Below are positions 1-7,186 of a stretch of 16,917 nucleotides of DNA, one piece after another. The stretch lies in contig JBEBGN010000057.1 of the NCBI GenBank assembly GCA_040081395.1, positions 1 to 16,917 on the forward strand, read 5' to 3'. This stretch comes from UBA2982 sp040081395 (GTDB lineage Bacteria > Gemmatimonadota > Gemmatimonadetes > Longimicrobiales > Gaopeijiaceae). The notes beneath the pieces were generated by a model that saw nothing but the letters and a program-made list of their open reading frames with translations, was not told the origin of the DNA and did no database searches. A program made the position numbers and the translations under genes. Each line of letters opens with the position of its first letter. Positions within the stretch are counted from its first letter, which is position 1.

Positions 1-921
1 ACCTACTTCCGTGTACGCTGCGATGAGCAGCGGAACGCCTTCGACCGTCAACGGGACTCGACGCGACTCTCCAGGAGCCAGGCCACGCAGCGCCTCGGGG
101 GACACGATGACCCGCACGGCAGTCAGGTCGAGTCCAGTCACCAGCGTGCTCGCGCCCTCGAGGCGGAGCTGGATCCTGGCGGGGGTCACGACCGCTCGCG
201 GCTCGCCGGCCGGCGCGTCCGCGTGCACCGCCACGGAGTCGAGGACCCGCTCGACGATGGGCTCCACGCGGACCCCGACCATCACGGACGCGGGCTGAAC
301 CGACGCGCCTCCGAGCCCCGCGGTATCCACCGCGAGCGTGAACGCGCCCGACTCCCGCACCTGGCCTAGGTCCAACGGTACGAGCGCGATCGAGTCCAAG
401 GTCCGGACCCGACTCTGGGGGCCGCGAACATCGACCATCGTAGGGCTGAAGACGAGCGGATTGGAGAGGGCGAGGTTTGCCGGGAGCCTACCGGAGAGCG
501 GGGTCCAGAGGCGGACGCTCCGTACCTGCGCGGGCTCGAAGGACACCTCGATGGTGAGCGGCGACACGGACTCGACCGTCACCCCCGAGCGCTGCCCGAG
601 GTCGACCCACTCGGGCCGGAGCGCGATCACACTGTCACGGGACCCGACCGCCGCCACGGGTACACGCAGGGTGGCACCGTCCCGGGCCAAGCGGATGATC
701 TCGCGGGCGGGACCGCCGAGGCGGAGGTCCACGGTGGTGGGGGACGGGCCGGACGCGGTCGTCCATGCCGAGTCGAGCACTTCGACCGTCACCGGAACCG
801 CTGCGAAGGTCTCCTGGCTGAGCGGCTCCGTCTGCACGAGCGCCCAGAGCAGGATCGAGAGGCCGAGCGCCGCGAGCTTGAGGTGCCAGTTGTGCAGGAG
901 CACACGCGGAGCGCTCGCCAT
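1..921 (-). CDS. YbbR-domain membrane protein (CdaR-like), 3' end cut by the window edge
   Basis: I translated 307 codons without a stop from an ATG at 921 to the window edge, so the C-terminus is missing. The start follows the upstream thioredoxin stop by 9 nt. The protein opens with a short cytoplasmic tail and one hydrophobic helix at about residues 13-30 (LKLAALGLSILLWALV), which is the typical YbbR N-terminus. The rest is an extracytoplasmic, beta-rich stretch with repeated units of about 80-100 residues (phrases such as VPVTVEVL and VTVESVSPLTIEVSF). In Firmicutes, YbbR/CdaR is the regulatory partner of the diadenylate cyclase CdaA. No cdaA is visible here, so a c-di-AMP role is only an inference. 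It is the last visible gene of the long minus-strand unit. The fold call is good; the number of YbbR repeats and the function are unknown. Confidence 0.8.
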   Translation of the reverse strand, partial: MASAPRVLLHNWHLKLAALGLSILLWALVQTEPLSQETFAAVPVTVEVLDSAWTTASGPSPTTVDLRLGGPAREIIRLARDGATLRVPVAAVGSRDSVIALRPEWVDLGQRSGVTVESVSPLTIEVSFEPAQVRSVRLWTPLSGRLPANLALSNPLVFSPTMVDVRGPQSRVRTLDSIALVPLDLGQVRESGAFTLAVDTAGLGGASVQPASVMVGVRVEPIVERVLDSVAVHADAPAGEPRAVVTPARIQLRLEGASTLVTGLDLTAVRVIVSPEALRGLAPGESRRVPLTVEGVPLLIAAYTEVG

Positions 922-930
922 CGCTCGCGT

Positions 931-1503
931 CTATCCCTCGAGGAGCCGGCGCACCAACTCCTGGTTCTCGTCACTGTCCCACTCCGTCGGACCCGCGACC
1001 TTCTTGTAGATGATGCCATCCCGTCCGATGACGAAGGACTCGGGCACGCCGGTAGACTGGTAGGTGCGCTGCAACGCACCCGTGGGCTCGTGCAGGATCG
1101 TGAAGGTCAGTCCGTATTCTTCGGCGAACGCGCGAAGGTCCCCGCCGAGGCGCCCCGCGACGTCGCGCTGTCCGAGCGGCGCATCCACGCTCACCGCGAG
1201 GATCTCGAAGTCCTCGGCGCCGCCGTGCTTCTTCAACTCATCGTAGAGCCGCTGCATGGAGGGCATCTCTTCGCGGCACGGCGCGCACCAGGTCGCCCAG
1301 ATGTTCACCAGGACCACCTTACCGGCGTAATCGGCCAAGGTCCTCGTCTCGCCGTCCAGCGTCGACACGGTGAACTCCGGGGCCATGCTGCCGTTCAGAA
1401 CCGGCCGGTAGTTGGCGCGCCCGATCCAGGCCACCAGCACCAAGGCCGCGCCAGCGACGATCGCCCAGAAGTACGGGGACCGAAGGGTGCTCGAAGGCTT
1501 CAT
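931..1503 (-). CDS. TlpA/ResA-like membrane-anchored thioredoxin
   Basis: This 190-residue protein has a signal anchor at about residues 11-28 followed by a thioredoxin fold of the TlpA/AhpC-TSA type. The redox motif WCAPC is at 72-76 (C73 and C76), preceded by VVLVNIWAT. The cis-proline segment GVPESFVIG is at 152-160 (P154). It should act outside the membrane as a thiol-disulfide reductase, for example in cytochrome c maturation (ResA/CcmG type) or in reducing other exported proteins. No cytochrome maturation gene is next to it, so the partner is unknown. The ATG at 1503 lies 51 nt after the PASTA gene stop and has no obvious Shine-Dalgarno sequence. The short leader contains a run of seven G on the plus strand (1511-1517). 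The family call is firm; the exact subfamily is not. Confidence 0.9.
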   Translation of the reverse strand: MKPSSTLRSPYFWAIVAGAALVLVAWIGRANYRPVLNGSMAPEFTVSTLDGETRTLADYAGKVVLVNIWATWCAPCREEMPSMQRLYDELKKHGGAEDFEILAVSVDAPLGQRDVAGRLGGDLRAFAEEYGLTFTILHEPTGALQRTYQSTGVPESFVIGRDGIIYKKVAGPTEWDSDENQELVRRLLEG

Positions 1504-1554
1504 GGGGCGCGGGGGGGCGGCATCGTAAGAACGTCCGGAATGCTACGGATCTTG

Positions 1555-2373
1555 CTAGTCATTGTTCCCTTGGTCGAGCCCTCGGCGCCCCACTTTGAGC
1601 CGAATCGGGCTTCCGCGCTCCAGCTCGGTGTCCGAAGCGGGCTCCTGTTCCACGACGATGCCCTGGTCGCGTCCGAAGCGGAAGACCTCCTCGACCTCCG
1701 TCACCACCAGGCCGAGGCTGTCGAGCAACATCACCGCCGCAGCCTCCTCCAACCCGAGCACCAAGGGCATGCTGAGGACGGGGGGCCCGGTGCTCACCAG
1801 GAGGCGGACCTGGCCGGGGAGGACGACCTGCTGTCCGGGCGCGGGGGACACCTCGATGATCCGTCCCCGCGGCTCCTCCGACTCCGCCGTGTCCGAACGG
1901 ACCAGGAATCCGCTCGTCTCGAGCACGATGCGCGCGCGATCCTCGTCCAGCCCGAGCACATCCGGCACCGAGCGACGCTGGGGCCCGAGACTCACCGTGA
2001 CGCGGATCTCCGTTTGGGGGTGAGCGATCTGTCCGGGCAGAGGGGACTGGCCGAGGATCACCTCCTGCGGAACCGACGGGTGCAGTAAGGAGTCGACCCC
2101 GCCGAGCAGGAGGCCCGCTCCCTCGAGCTGCTCGCGCGCGCTCGCCAGGCCGAGGCCACGCACGTCCGGCACTTCGACGAGGTCACGCGGCGGAGGTGGC
2201 GCCGGAAAGAGCACGCGCGTCGAAAGCAGATATCCCGCGATCCAGCCCGCGAGCAAGAATGCCACCACCTTCAAGGCGAGGTCCCGCTCGATCTTGGGAA
2301 GACCGCCTCCGTTCGGCACGCGCAGCCACCGTCCGCGCCCACGGCTCCGCTCGAGCGACCCACCGAGCTTCAT
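1555..2373 (-). CDS. Membrane protein with three PASTA domains
   Basis: The 272-residue product starts at an ATG that overlaps the rsmB stop as ATGA. A longer in-frame extension reaching 2667 would run through rsmB and is rejected. A basic cytoplasmic N-terminus is followed by one transmembrane helix at about 34-51 and a proline-rich linker. Three PASTA repeats follow at about 66-130, 135-197 and 200-263, each opening with a VPDVxGL-like motif (VPDVRGL, VPDVLGL, MPLVLGL) and containing the QSPLPGQ/VSPAPGQQV/EQEPASD turn. PASTA domains usually bind peptidoglycan fragments or beta-lactams in Ser/Thr kinases and class B PBPs. This protein has no kinase or transpeptidase domain, so it may be a cell-wall sensor or scaffold. 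It is translationally coupled to rsmB and followed by two other envelope genes. The substrate is unknown. Confidence 0.88.
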   Translation of the reverse strand: MKLGGSLERSRGRGRWLRVPNGGGLPKIERDLALKVVAFLLAGWIAGYLLSTRVLFPAPPPPRDLVEVPDVRGLGLASAREQLEGAGLLLGGVDSLLHPSVPQEVILGQSPLPGQIAHPQTEIRVTVSLGPQRRSVPDVLGLDEDRARIVLETSGFLVRSDTAESEEPRGRIIEVSPAPGQQVVLPGQVRLLVSTGPPVLSMPLVLGLEEAAAVMLLDSLGLVVTEVEEVFRFGRDQGIVVEQEPASDTELERGSPIRLKVGRRGLDQGNND

Positions 2374-3686
2374 GCGGACTTCCGGAGGCGGGCCGCGAAG
2401 GCCCCGTCGAACCCGGTGGCCTGCGGTGTGACGGAAAGCATGCCGGAAGGGTCGAGGTAGCGGGCGGGGACGGCATCCGTGGCGTCGACGCGGAAGTCCC
2501 CGCGGCGCGCCAGAAAGGCCTCGACCTGGCGCTCGTTCTCGAGCTGCTCGAGCGAGCAGGTCGAGTACACGAGCAGCCCACCGGCGCGCACGGCGTCGGC
2601 AGCGGCATCGAGCATCTCCCGCTGCACATCGACCAGGTCCCGGATCGCGGTCGGTTCCAGTCTCCAACGCGCGTCGGGGCGACGCGCGAAGGTGCCGGTT
2701 CCCGAGCAGGGTGCGTCGAGTAGGATGACGTCCACGTCACGAAGAGGGGGTCGACGAGCGTCGGCCACCACGAGCCCGAGTGGGCGCCCCACGCGACGGG
2801 CGTTTTCCTGGACCATGAGCAATCGTGCTTCGGAGCGGTCGGCAGCCAGAGTATAGACGGGGCGATCCGCGACGGCGAGCACTTTCCCTCCCGGGGCCGA
2901 ACAAAGATCTGCAACCTTCGTGCCCCTGGGCACGTCCGCGTATCGCGCAACCAGAGCGGACGCCGGATCCTGGATGATCGCACGCGGCAACGCTGCGAGC
3001 GCGGCAGCCGGAGAGACGTCGGCCCCGAGCCGCACACACCCCGTCCCCTCCCCCACGACCTCGGTCACCAGGCCCGCGCGGCCGAGCGCCTCGACGGCGT
3101 CCGGCGCAGACGCCTCGAGCGGCAGCAGATACGTCGCAGAGCGACAATTGTCGGCTTCGACCAGTGCGCGGACGTCGGTCGGGCTCCAACGCCCGAGCCA
3201 CCGTTCGAGCAGCCAGGTAGGGTGCGAGCCCCAGGTGGCCAGGAATCCGAGCGGGTCGTCGTCGAAGGCGGGAAAGTGCTCGGCGCCGTCGCCGGCAGTC
3301 ATGACCTTTCGCAGCACCGCGTTCACGAGCCCCGTCGGCGCCGGGCCCACTTGGGCCCGGACCATCTCGACGGTCTCGGAGACCGCGGCGTATCCAGGTA
3401 CCCCGCCCATGTAGAGCACCTGGTAGGCGCCCAGCCTCAGGCACTCGAGTACGGTGGGATCCAGGTCTGCGAGCCCCTGGTGGAGCCGCAGCGACAGCAA
3501 GTGGTCGAGCCGCCCACGCAGACGGGTGACCCCGTACGCCAGCTCGTGAGCGAAGGCGCGCTCGCGGGGCTCGAGAGCCGCGGCCGCTTCCGGGAACGCG
3601 CGATCGAGACGCCTTCCCCGCTCTGCCTGGAGACGGGCCAGGAGCGCGGCCGCTCGTCCCGAACGAGGTGCGGCGCCTCGGTTCAG
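2370..3686 (-). CDS. rsmB: 16S rRNA m5C967 methyltransferase RsmB
   Basis: From the CTG at 3686 the product has 438 residues, close to E. coli RsmB (429). The N-terminal ~130 residues are a NusB-like RNA-binding domain. The C-terminal half is a Rossmann methyltransferase: SAM motif I DLCSAPGGK at about 260-268, motif IV LLDAPCSGTG at 322-331 (C327) and motif VI YSTCSL at 374-379. C377 is the expected nucleophile and C327 the release cysteine. The family methylates C967 of 16S rRNA with S-adenosylmethionine. The start is odd: the frame has no ATG, GTG or TTG between the thiG stop and residue ~64, inside the NusB-like domain. The CTG overlaps the thiG TGA as CTGA, mirroring the ATGA/GTGA junctions nearby. 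An upstream ATG at 3875 would need about 190 nt of overlap with thiG. Function is secure; the start is inferred. Confidence 0.93.
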   Translation of the reverse strand: MNRGAAPRSGRAAALLARLQAERGRRLDRAFPEAAAALEPRERAFAHELAYGVTRLRGRLDHLLSLRLHQGLADLDPTVLECLRLGAYQVLYMGGVPGYAAVSETVEMVRAQVGPAPTGLVNAVLRKVMTAGDGAEHFPAFDDDPLGFLATWGSHPTWLLERWLGRWSPTDVRALVEADNCRSATYLLPLEASAPDAVEALGRAGLVTEVVGEGTGCVRLGADVSPAAALAALPRAIIQDPASALVARYADVPRGTKVADLCSAPGGKVLAVADRPVYTLAADRSEARLLMVQENARRVGRPLGLVVADARRPPLRDVDVILLDAPCSGTGTFARRPDARWRLEPTAIRDLVDVQREMLDAAADAVRAGGLLVYSTCSLEQLENERQVEAFLARRGDFRVDATDAVPARYLDPSGMLSVTPQATGFDGAFAARLRKSA

Positions 3687-4495
3687 TCGAGCATCCCGCG
3701 CAACGGCGAGGAGGGCACGGCGATCTCCCGCGCGGGCATGCGCCCCGCGAGATAGGCGAGGCGGCCCGCGAGCACCGCGTGGCGCATGGCGTGGGACATC
3801 CGCACCGGATCGTCCGCCGCGGCGAGGGCGGTGTTCATGAGCACACCGTCGACACCCTGCTCCATCGTCACGCACGCATCGGACGCCGTGCCGACACCCG
3901 CGTCCACGATGACCGGCACCGACAGGCGCCGCTTGATCTCGCGGATGAAGTACGGGTTGACGACCCCCAACCCACTGCCGATCGGGCTCGCGAGCGGCAT
4001 GACCGCCACGCAGCCTGCATCTTCGAGGCGCAGCGCCGTGATCAGGTCGTCGTTGGTGTACGCCATGATCTTGAAGCCCTCGGCGGCGAGGGTGCGGGCG
4101 GCCTCTAGGGTGGCGTGCACGTCGGGGAGGAGCGTCGCCTCGTCCCCGATCACCTCCAACTTCACGAACTCGTTGAAGCCCGCCGCGCGCGCGAGGCGCG
4201 CGTAGCGCACCGCGTCGTCGGCCGTGTAGCAGCCTGCGGTGTTCGCGAGCAGGAAGAACTCACTGGGACTGAGGTGGTGAAGGATCGCCTCTTCCTTCGT
4301 GCGGTCGAGGTCGACGCGGCGCACGGCCACCGTGACCATCTCGGCGCCGGAGGCGCGGATCGCGTCCACCATCACCTGGTTGGTCTTGTACTTGCCGGTA
4401 CCCACGATGAGCCGAGACGTGAACTCGACGCCGCCGATCACCAGAGGACGATCGAGCGCGGCCTCCGCGTCGAGCGTGCCGGTCCCCTGCGCCAT
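3683..4495 (-). CDS. thiG: Thiazole synthase ThiG
   Basis: This 270-residue TIM-barrel protein makes the thiazole phosphate of thiamine from deoxyxylulose 5-phosphate, dehydroglycine and the ThiS thiocarboxylate. Visible landmarks are SRLIVGTGKY (27-36), NTAGCYTADDA (85-95), VKLEVIGD (111-118) with K112 as the expected Schiff-base lysine, PIGSGLGV, the phosphate-binding VDAGVGTASDA, and a late NTAL motif. The ATG at 4495 lies one nucleotide after the thiS stop and is preceded by GGAGG at 6-nt spacing, so the start is well supported. It follows thiE/tenI and thiS, giving a compact thiazole block. The dehydroglycine source (ThiO or ThiH) and the ThiS adenylyltransferase ThiF are not in the window and must be elsewhere if the pathway works. 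Confidence 0.97.
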   Translation of the reverse strand: MAQGTGTLDAEAALDRPLVIGGVEFTSRLIVGTGKYKTNQVMVDAIRASGAEMVTVAVRRVDLDRTKEEAILHHLSPSEFFLLANTAGCYTADDAVRYARLARAAGFNEFVKLEVIGDEATLLPDVHATLEAARTLAAEGFKIMAYTNDDLITALRLEDAGCVAVMPLASPIGSGLGVVNPYFIREIKRRLSVPVIVDAGVGTASDACVTMEQGVDGVLMNTALAAADDPVRMSHAMRHAVLAGRLAYLAGRMPAREIAVPSSPLRGMLD

Positions 4496-4496
4496 A

Positions 4497-4733
4497 TCAG
4501 CCTCCGCCCACGAAGTGCACGAGCTCGATCGAGTCCCCGGCGCTGACCGGGACGTCCGCGTAGCGATCCCGCGCGAGGATGTCGCGATTCAGCTCGACCA
4601 CCACCATGCCCGGATGGAGTTCCAGTTCCTCGAGGAGAGACCGGACCGTGTGCCCGTCGCGGACCTCTCGGCTCTTTCCGTTGAGCCTGATCGTCATCGT
4701 CGCCTCGCCTACGCTCACTTGGGTCGCGCTCAC
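4497..4733 (-). CDS. thiS: Sulfur carrier protein ThiS
   Basis: This is a small ubiquitin-fold protein ending in VGGG, so it keeps the C-terminal Gly-Gly that ThiF adenylates and that becomes the thiocarboxylate used by ThiG. Two starts are possible. The GTG at 4733 overlaps the upstream gene's TGA as GTGA, has GGAGG 4 nt upstream and gives 78 residues. The ATG at 4697 gives 66 residues (starting MTIRLNGKS), exactly the usual ThiS length, with GAGG 5 nt upstream. I list the longer form because of the coupling and the strong ribosome site, but the short form fits the family better. Internal landmarks are TVRSLLEEL, VVVELN and SAGDSIELVHFVGGG. It is directly followed by thiG. Confidence 0.93.
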   Translation of the reverse strand: MSATQVSVGEATMTIRLNGKSREVRDGHTVRSLLEELELHPGMVVVELNRDILARDRYADVPVSAGDSIELVHFVGGG

Positions 4734-5383
4734 GCCGCCTCCAGGTCCACCAAGTACCGACTCACCGCCTCGGCCGGATCCCGAGCGTCCCAGACGCCCC
4801 GGACCACCGCCACGCCGTACGCCCCTGCGCCGAGCACCTCGGGCACCCGCGCTGGGTCGATCCCGCCGATCGCGACCAGGGGGAAACCTCCAACCCTCCC
4901 TGCCGTCACGGCGAGTCCCTCGAGTCCCATCCCCTTCCGGCCGGGGTGCGTCGGCGTGTCGAATATCGTACCCAGGAAAGCGAAATCTGCACCCTCGGCG
5001 TGTGCCGCCAAAGCGTCGTCCGCAGCGCGGACCGAGGCACCGAGCCAGGCGTCGTCCCCCAGGAGCGCGCGGGCGACCCGCACGCCCAGCGACCGTTGCC
5101 CGACGTGCGCGCCATCGGTGCCGGCAGCCAGGGCCACATCGAGGCGGTCGTTGACCAGGAGGAGCGACCCCGCGCGGCGCGAGAGGGGCAGCAGTGCCGC
5201 AGCGAGTCGGTGCAGCGTCCCCCCGTCGGCGCGTGGCCCGCGCAAATGGAGCGCCAGGGCGGGGCCGCCTGCCTCGAGCACCGCGGCCGCGCGCTGCTCG
5301 AAACCTCCCCGGGAGATCATCGAATCGTCGGTGACCACGTGAAGCCGAGGCAGGTCAGCGCCCCCCCGCGCACGAGCCCTCAC
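4730..5383 (-). CDS. ThiE/TenI-family protein (thiamine phosphate synthase or thiazole tautomerase)
   Basis: This 217-residue TMP-synthase/TenI barrel starts at a GTG that overlaps the fmt stop as GTGA; a longer ORF reaching 5677 lies inside fmt and is rejected. Family landmarks are LHVVTDDS (15-22), LVNDRLDVAL (76-85), GAHVGQ (91-96), GASVRA (115-120), the loop TPTHPG (143-148) and VAIGGID (170-176). ThiE joins HMP-PP to thiazole phosphate; TenI isomerises the ThiG product. Several residues expected of ThiE look replaced: the QLREK-like strand reads HLRGP (46-50), the aspartate expected after GQ is missing (GQRSL) and the TxTK-type lysine is a histidine. The opening LHxxTDDS and the xRSx segment recall B. 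subtilis TenI. Position beside thiS and thiG suits either role. Family is sure; the ThiE versus TenI choice is open. Confidence 0.85.
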   Translation of the reverse strand: MRARARGGADLPRLHVVTDDSMISRGGFEQRAAAVLEAGGPALALHLRGPRADGGTLHRLAAALLPLSRRAGSLLLVNDRLDVALAAGTDGAHVGQRSLGVRVARALLGDDAWLGASVRAADDALAAHAEGADFAFLGTIFDTPTHPGRKGMGLEGLAVTAGRVGGFPLVAIGGIDPARVPEVLGAGAYGVAVVRGVWDARDPAEAVSRYLVDLEAA

Positions 5384-6312
5384 GCGAAGCGTGTGCCCGC
5401 GGTGATGCGACGCCCGCGGATCCACTCCGAAGCACCCATCCGCCTTCCCCCCGACGGTTGGACCTCGTCGAATTTCACGGCCCCGCCCTCGCCGGTAGCG
5501 ACGATCAACCCACCGTTCGCCTGAATAACCGTCCCCGGCGCCACGGGCGACACCACCGCAATCGGCGCCGAAGGGCGGAAGAACTTCACGGGCTCCTCGC
5601 CGAGCGCCGACCACGCGCCGGGCACCTCGTCCATGGCGCGGATATGCCATGCGACTTCGCGCGCGGGCTTCGTCCAATCGATGCGGGCCACCTGACGGTC
5701 GATCTTGGGCGCGAAGGTGGCGGCCGCGTGGTCCTGCTCCTCTTCTTCCAGGTCACCCGCGGAGAGGAGCGCGAGCGCCTCGACCAAGGCCTCGGCTCCG
5801 AGCTCGGAGAGGCGCACCGACAGTTCGGACGCGGTCTCGTCGTCCAGGATCGGCTCCTCGACCTGGTGAATGATCGCACCGGCGTCCATCGCGCGTACCA
5901 TGCGCATGATGGTCACGCCGGTCGTCGGGTGCCCGCGTGCGATCGCCCAGTTGATGGGCGCCGCCCCGCGCAACGCGGGGAGCAACGAGGCATGCACGTT
6001 GATGGAGCCGAGGCTCGGTGCTTCGAGCATATCGGTCGTGAGAATGTGCCCGTACGCCACCACGACCGAGAGGTCCGGCTCCAGCCCACGCACACGTTCG
6101 AGAAAGCCGGCCTCTTTGGGCGAATCGGGGGCCAGCACATCGAGCCCGAGTGCGGAGGCCACCGACTTCACCGGCGAAGGCCTGGTGACCCTTCCTCTCC
6201 CGGCGGGGCGATCCGGCTGCGTCACGACCCCCACGATGTCGAATCCCTCGTCGTCGAGGGCACGCAGCGACGGCACCGCGAACTCGGGTGTGCCCCAGAA
6301 GAGGATCCTCAC
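5380..6312 (-). CDS. fmt: Methionyl-tRNA formyltransferase
   Basis: The 310-residue enzyme transfers a formyl group from 10-formyl-tetrahydrofolate to initiator Met-tRNA. The N-terminal formyltransferase domain opens with MRILFWGTPEFAVPSL. It carries the catalytic set N105 and H107 (SINVHAS), the folate-binding loop SLLPALRGAAPI (109-120) and D143 in AMDAGAI. The C-terminal OB-like domain (about 205-310) includes KIDRQVARIDW and ends in a basic tail. The GTG start lies 7 nt after the def stop, and no strong Shine-Dalgarno sequence is seen, so it is probably read with def. def-fmt adjacency is very common. Here the usual next gene, rsmB, is separated from fmt by three thi genes. Length and motifs are normal. 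Confidence 0.97.
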   Translation of the reverse strand: MRILFWGTPEFAVPSLRALDDEGFDIVGVVTQPDRPAGRGRVTRPSPVKSVASALGLDVLAPDSPKEAGFLERVRGLEPDLSVVVAYGHILTTDMLEAPSLGSINVHASLLPALRGAAPINWAIARGHPTTGVTIMRMVRAMDAGAIIHQVEEPILDDETASELSVRLSELGAEALVEALALLSAGDLEEEEQDHAAATFAPKIDRQVARIDWTKPAREVAWHIRAMDEVPGAWSALGEEPVKFFRPSAPIAVVSPVAPGTVIQANGGLIVATGEGGAVKFDEVQPSGGRRMGASEWIRGRRITAGTRFA

Positions 6313-6319
6313 CGGTAGG

Positions 6320-6844
6320 TCACGACTCCTCTTCGGCCTCTTCCTCTAGCTTCTTCCACTTCTTCAGCAGCATGCGGCGCTTGAGCGTACTCACGCGATC
6401 GAGGAAGAGTACGCCGTCCAGGTGGTCGATCTCGTGCTGGAGCGCGCGAGCCAGAAGGTCTTCCGCGAAGAGCTCGATGCGCTTCCCCTCCGGGTCGTGC
6501 GCTTCCACGCGCACCTTGGCGGGCCGCTCGACGACCTCTTCGAGCGTGGGAATGCTGAGGCAGCCTTCGGTCTGCTTGGCCGTCTCGGAGCTCGTCCAGG
6601 TGAGGCGAGGATTGACCAGCGCCATCGGCTCGTCGTCCGGGTGTTCCTCCCGGCGCAGGTCGACGACGATCACGCGCTGGCCGATGCCGATCTGCGGCGC
6701 GGCCAGGCCGATCCCTTCCTCGTGGTACATCGTCTCGAACATGTCGCGGACCAGGGCGCGCAGATCGGCGCCGAAGGAGACGACGGCGCTCGCCTCACGA
6801 CGGAGGATCGGGTCACCCAACAGTCGAATGTCGCGGACGGGCAC
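6320..6844 (-). CDS. def: Peptide deformylase
   Basis: The 174-residue metalloenzyme removes the N-formyl group from nascent proteins. All three family motifs are intact: GIGLAAPQIG at 44-53, EGCLS at 93-97 with metal ligand C95, and HEIDH at 137-141 with ligands H137 and H141 and catalytic E138. The C-terminus is a charged helix rich in lysine and glutamate (RRMLLKKWKKLEEEAEEES), slightly longer than minimal deformylases. The start is GTG at 6844 with GGAG about 9 nt upstream, 12 nt after the yajC stop. It works with fmt, the next gene, to close the formylation cycle. Confidence 0.97.
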   Translation of the reverse strand: MPVRDIRLLGDPILRREASAVVSFGADLRALVRDMFETMYHEEGIGLAAPQIGIGQRVIVVDLRREEHPDDEPMALVNPRLTWTSSETAKQTEGCLSIPTLEEVVERPAKVRVEAHDPEGKRIELFAEDLLARALQHEIDHLDGVLFLDRVSTLKRRMLLKKWKKLEEEAEEES

Positions 6845-6856
6845 CTGAGAGCGCTC

Positions 6857-7186
6857 CTACTCTGCTGCCTGCTCTTCGCCCCTCGAATCCAAAACGGTGG
6901 CGATGCGGCCCCGGTCGATGGTGACGCGGGTGTTCTCGGCCGTCTTGAGGATCAGACGCTTCTCCTCAAGGTGCACGACCTTCCCGATGATGCCGCCGTT
7001 GGTGACGATCTCGTCGCCCTTCTTGAGATTCTTCAGCATCTGCTCGTGCCGCTGACGTTCCTTCGACTGCGGGCGGATGAGCAAGAAGTAGAAGATGCCG
7101 AAGATCAGCACCATCTGGACGACGAAGATGATGCCGGCGTTCCCGCCTTCACGCGGCACCGCCCACAGGAGATCATGGAGAATCAC
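6857..7186 (-). CDS. yajC: Sec translocon accessory protein YajC
   Basis: The 109-residue protein has a single transmembrane helix at about 18-37, then the YajC signature IRPQSKERQRHEQML and the cytoplasmic GDEIVTNGGIIGKV domain. In E. coli YajC associates with SecDF next to SecYEG. The start I prefer is GTG at 7186: it overlaps the tgt stop as GTGA and has AAGGGAG 6 nt upstream. An extension to 7234 would lie within tgt. The tgt-yajC pair is widely conserved. secD and secF, which often come next, are absent; def follows instead. Confidence 0.94.
   Translation of the reverse strand: MILHDLLWAVPREGGNAGIIFVVQMVLIFGIFYFLLIRPQSKERQRHEQMLKNLKKGDEIVTNGGIIGKVVHLEEKRLILKTAENTRVTIDRGRIATVLDSRGEEQAAE

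Noticed and set aside
1511..1517. Seven-G run before tlpA as a phase-variation switch
   Set aside because: Short G/C runs are common in this GC-rich window, and there is no promoter context to support a switch.
883..2088. 401-codon plus-strand ORF
   Set aside because: It lies antisense to the thioredoxin and PASTA genes, has a low-complexity Arg/His/Asp-rich translation with no domain, and is a GC-rich shadow frame.
4299..5342. 347-codon plus-strand ORF
   Set aside because: It is antisense to thiG, thiS and thiE and rich in Ser/Arg/Pro, typical of shadow frames.
6841..6856. CTGAGA on the plus strand as part of a TPP riboswitch
   Set aside because: It lies at the def start on the wrong strand, and no ACCTGA partner or fold follows.
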